From: Microbacterium sp.
GTDB lineage: Bacteria > Actinomycetota > Actinomycetes > Actinomycetales > Microbacteriaceae
DNA length: 6,230 nucleotides
Assembly (NCBI GenBank): GCA_031286555.1
Contig: JAITUD010000121.1
Span: forward strand, 1 to 6,230
Direction of reading: 5' to 3'
In this document: positions 5,378 through 6,230 of the stretch, one piece after another
How positions within the stretch are numbered: position 1 is the stretch's first letter
How the letters are laid out: each line of letters opens with the position of its first letter
The notes under the pieces: model-generated
The model's input: the letters and a program-made list of their open reading frames with translations, nothing else
Told to the model about the DNA's origin: nothing
The model's database searches: none
Program-made: the position numbers and the translations under genes

Positions 5378-6230
5378 AGTTCTTCAGCTTGTTGCGCACG
5401 GAGGTCTTGAGCGTGACTGTCGCCGTGTCCAGTGTGATGGTCAGGGTCTGGTTCGGACGCACCTTGCGGCTGTCGAAGCCGGTCACCAGGTCGGGGGTGA
5501 CCTGCTGCTGGGTCACCGTGCCGTCGCTCCACTGCACGTCGAGCAGCATCCCGGTGGTGTCGAGCTTCTCGCCGACCAGGTAGGCGGTCTTCGGCTTCGC
5601 CTCGGCCGACCAGCGGATGCCGCTGACGGTGGCCGGCGGCGGGGTCGGCCGCACCGTGAGGGTGTTCTCCTTCGCGTAGTGGTACAGGTTCAGGTACCCG
5701 TCCCCACCGATGCGCAGGTTCTGGCGCGTGTCGAGCACGTTCCACACGGTCTTGCCGTCCACGCGCAGCACCACCCGTGTGCCGCCGTCCTCGGCGATCG
5801 CGCCGACCTCGATGCGATGCGTGCTGCCCGGTTCGATGACGGTGTTCGGGATCACGTCGAGCATCGTCTGGCCCGGCGACCAGCTCTGGAACTCGAGGGT
5901 GTCCTCCTTCACCACGACCAGGTAGCCGGTGTTGGAGTTCTGCCACGCGGGCAGTCCGGTCTGGTCGGAGCGCACCTGGAAGCCGTACCAGCCGCCGTCG
6001 AAGGCTCCGAAGTCGGCATCGAACTGCAGCAGCCGGTCGCCGTAGCGCTCGGCCTTGTAGCCGTAGACGCCCTGGGCGTTCAGGCGCACGCCGTCCTTGT
6101 CCACGGCGATGCCGTCGGCGACGCTCCAGTTCGCGGCATCCTTCAGCTGGGCGTCCAGCCGCAGAGCGGGGTACTCGGCGTCGGCCACCGTCACCGTCAC
6201 GGAGTCGGTGAGCGTCGGGTCTGCGACGGA
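5376..6230 (-). CDS. C-terminal part of a probable extracellular LamG-like / Ig-like (Big_3) domain protein
   Basis: The frame is open to the right edge, so the N-terminus is missing; 284 residues are visible, ending at TAG 5378-5376. The GTG at 6200 is an internal valine, since ten more codons read in frame before it. Residues about 1-17 (DSVTVTVAD) look like the last strand of a preceding Ig-like domain. About 20-195 resemble a concanavalin-A-like (LamG or 3-keto-disaccharide-hydrolase-like) sandwich, with strands such as GGWYGFQVRS, NTGYLVVV, HRIEVGAI and RVVLRVDGKTVW. After a TPPPA linker, about 203-280 match a bacterial Ig-like group 3 domain: KTAYLVGEKLDTTGM, WSDGTV and VTGFDS. Such domains usually hold carbohydrate-binding or catalytic parts of secreted enzymes together, so the lost N-terminal part may be a glycoside hydrolase or lyase. 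The protein ends RNKLKN with no LPxTG, membrane helix or basic tail, so it is probably released rather than sortase-anchored. Confidence 0.88.
   Translation of the reverse strand, partial: SVADPTLTDSVTVTVADAEYPALRLDAQLKDAANWSVADGIAVDKDGVRLNAQGVYGYKAERYGDRLLQFDADFGAFDGGWYGFQVRSDQTGLPAWQNSNTGYLVVVKEDTLEFQSWSPGQTMLDVIPNTVIEPGSTHRIEVGAIAEDGGTRVVLRVDGKTVWNVLDTRQNLRIGGDGYLNLYHYAKENTLTVRPTPPPATVSGIRWSAEAKPKTAYLVGEKLDTTGMLLDVQWSDGTVTQQQVTPDLVTGFDSRKVRPNQTLTITLDTATVTLKTSVRNKLKN

Overview
The window is about 70% GC and densely packed with genes. Almost every codon ends in G or C, there is no intergenic stretch longer than 30 bp, and start/stop overlaps are common. This, together with many GGATGCC/GGCATCC heptamers, points to a high-GC actinobacterium. 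Microbacteriaceae (Microbacterium-like) is my best guess, from overall sequence style rather than a marker gene.

Layout: two convergent gene sets meet at a strong hairpin around 4037-4060. The left set (1-4050, + strand) is a tightly coupled catabolic operon. It holds the C-terminal 515 residues of a large unrecognised protein with a tryptophan-rich, probably (alpha/alpha)-toroid fold, then an RraA/HMG-aldolase-family protein, an aldo/keto reductase of the L-fucose (D-threo-aldose) 1-dehydrogenase type, and a COG3618 amidohydrolase of the sugar-lactonase type. Successive genes overlap by 4, 31 and 1 bp. The right set (4081-6230, - strand) reads inward from the right edge. It holds the C-terminal end of a probably extracellular LamG-like plus Ig-like (Big_3) protein, a small cytoplasmic SGNH/GDSL esterase, and a GntR/FadR-type (FCD) regulator.

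How they may work together (inference): the secreted Ig-domain protein binds or degrades a polysaccharide outside the cell, and the esterase removes acyl groups from imported fragments. The toroid protein may process oligosaccharides. The aldo/keto reductase oxidises a free (deoxy)sugar to a lactone, the amidohydrolase opens the lactone to an aldonate, and the RraA-type enzyme could act as the metal-dependent lyase later in the route. The dehydratase expected between lactonase and lyase is not in the window. The FCD regulator is the obvious candidate controller. A 17-bp dyad (TTAnCGA-n3-TCGnTAA) lies directly upstream of it, inside the 3' end of the esterase gene and over a plausible promoter, which suggests autoregulation.

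I found no RNA genes, CRISPR array, insertion sequence, phage gene or attachment site. The system looks like a carbohydrate utilisation locus. Its least explained part is the first, unrecognised protein.
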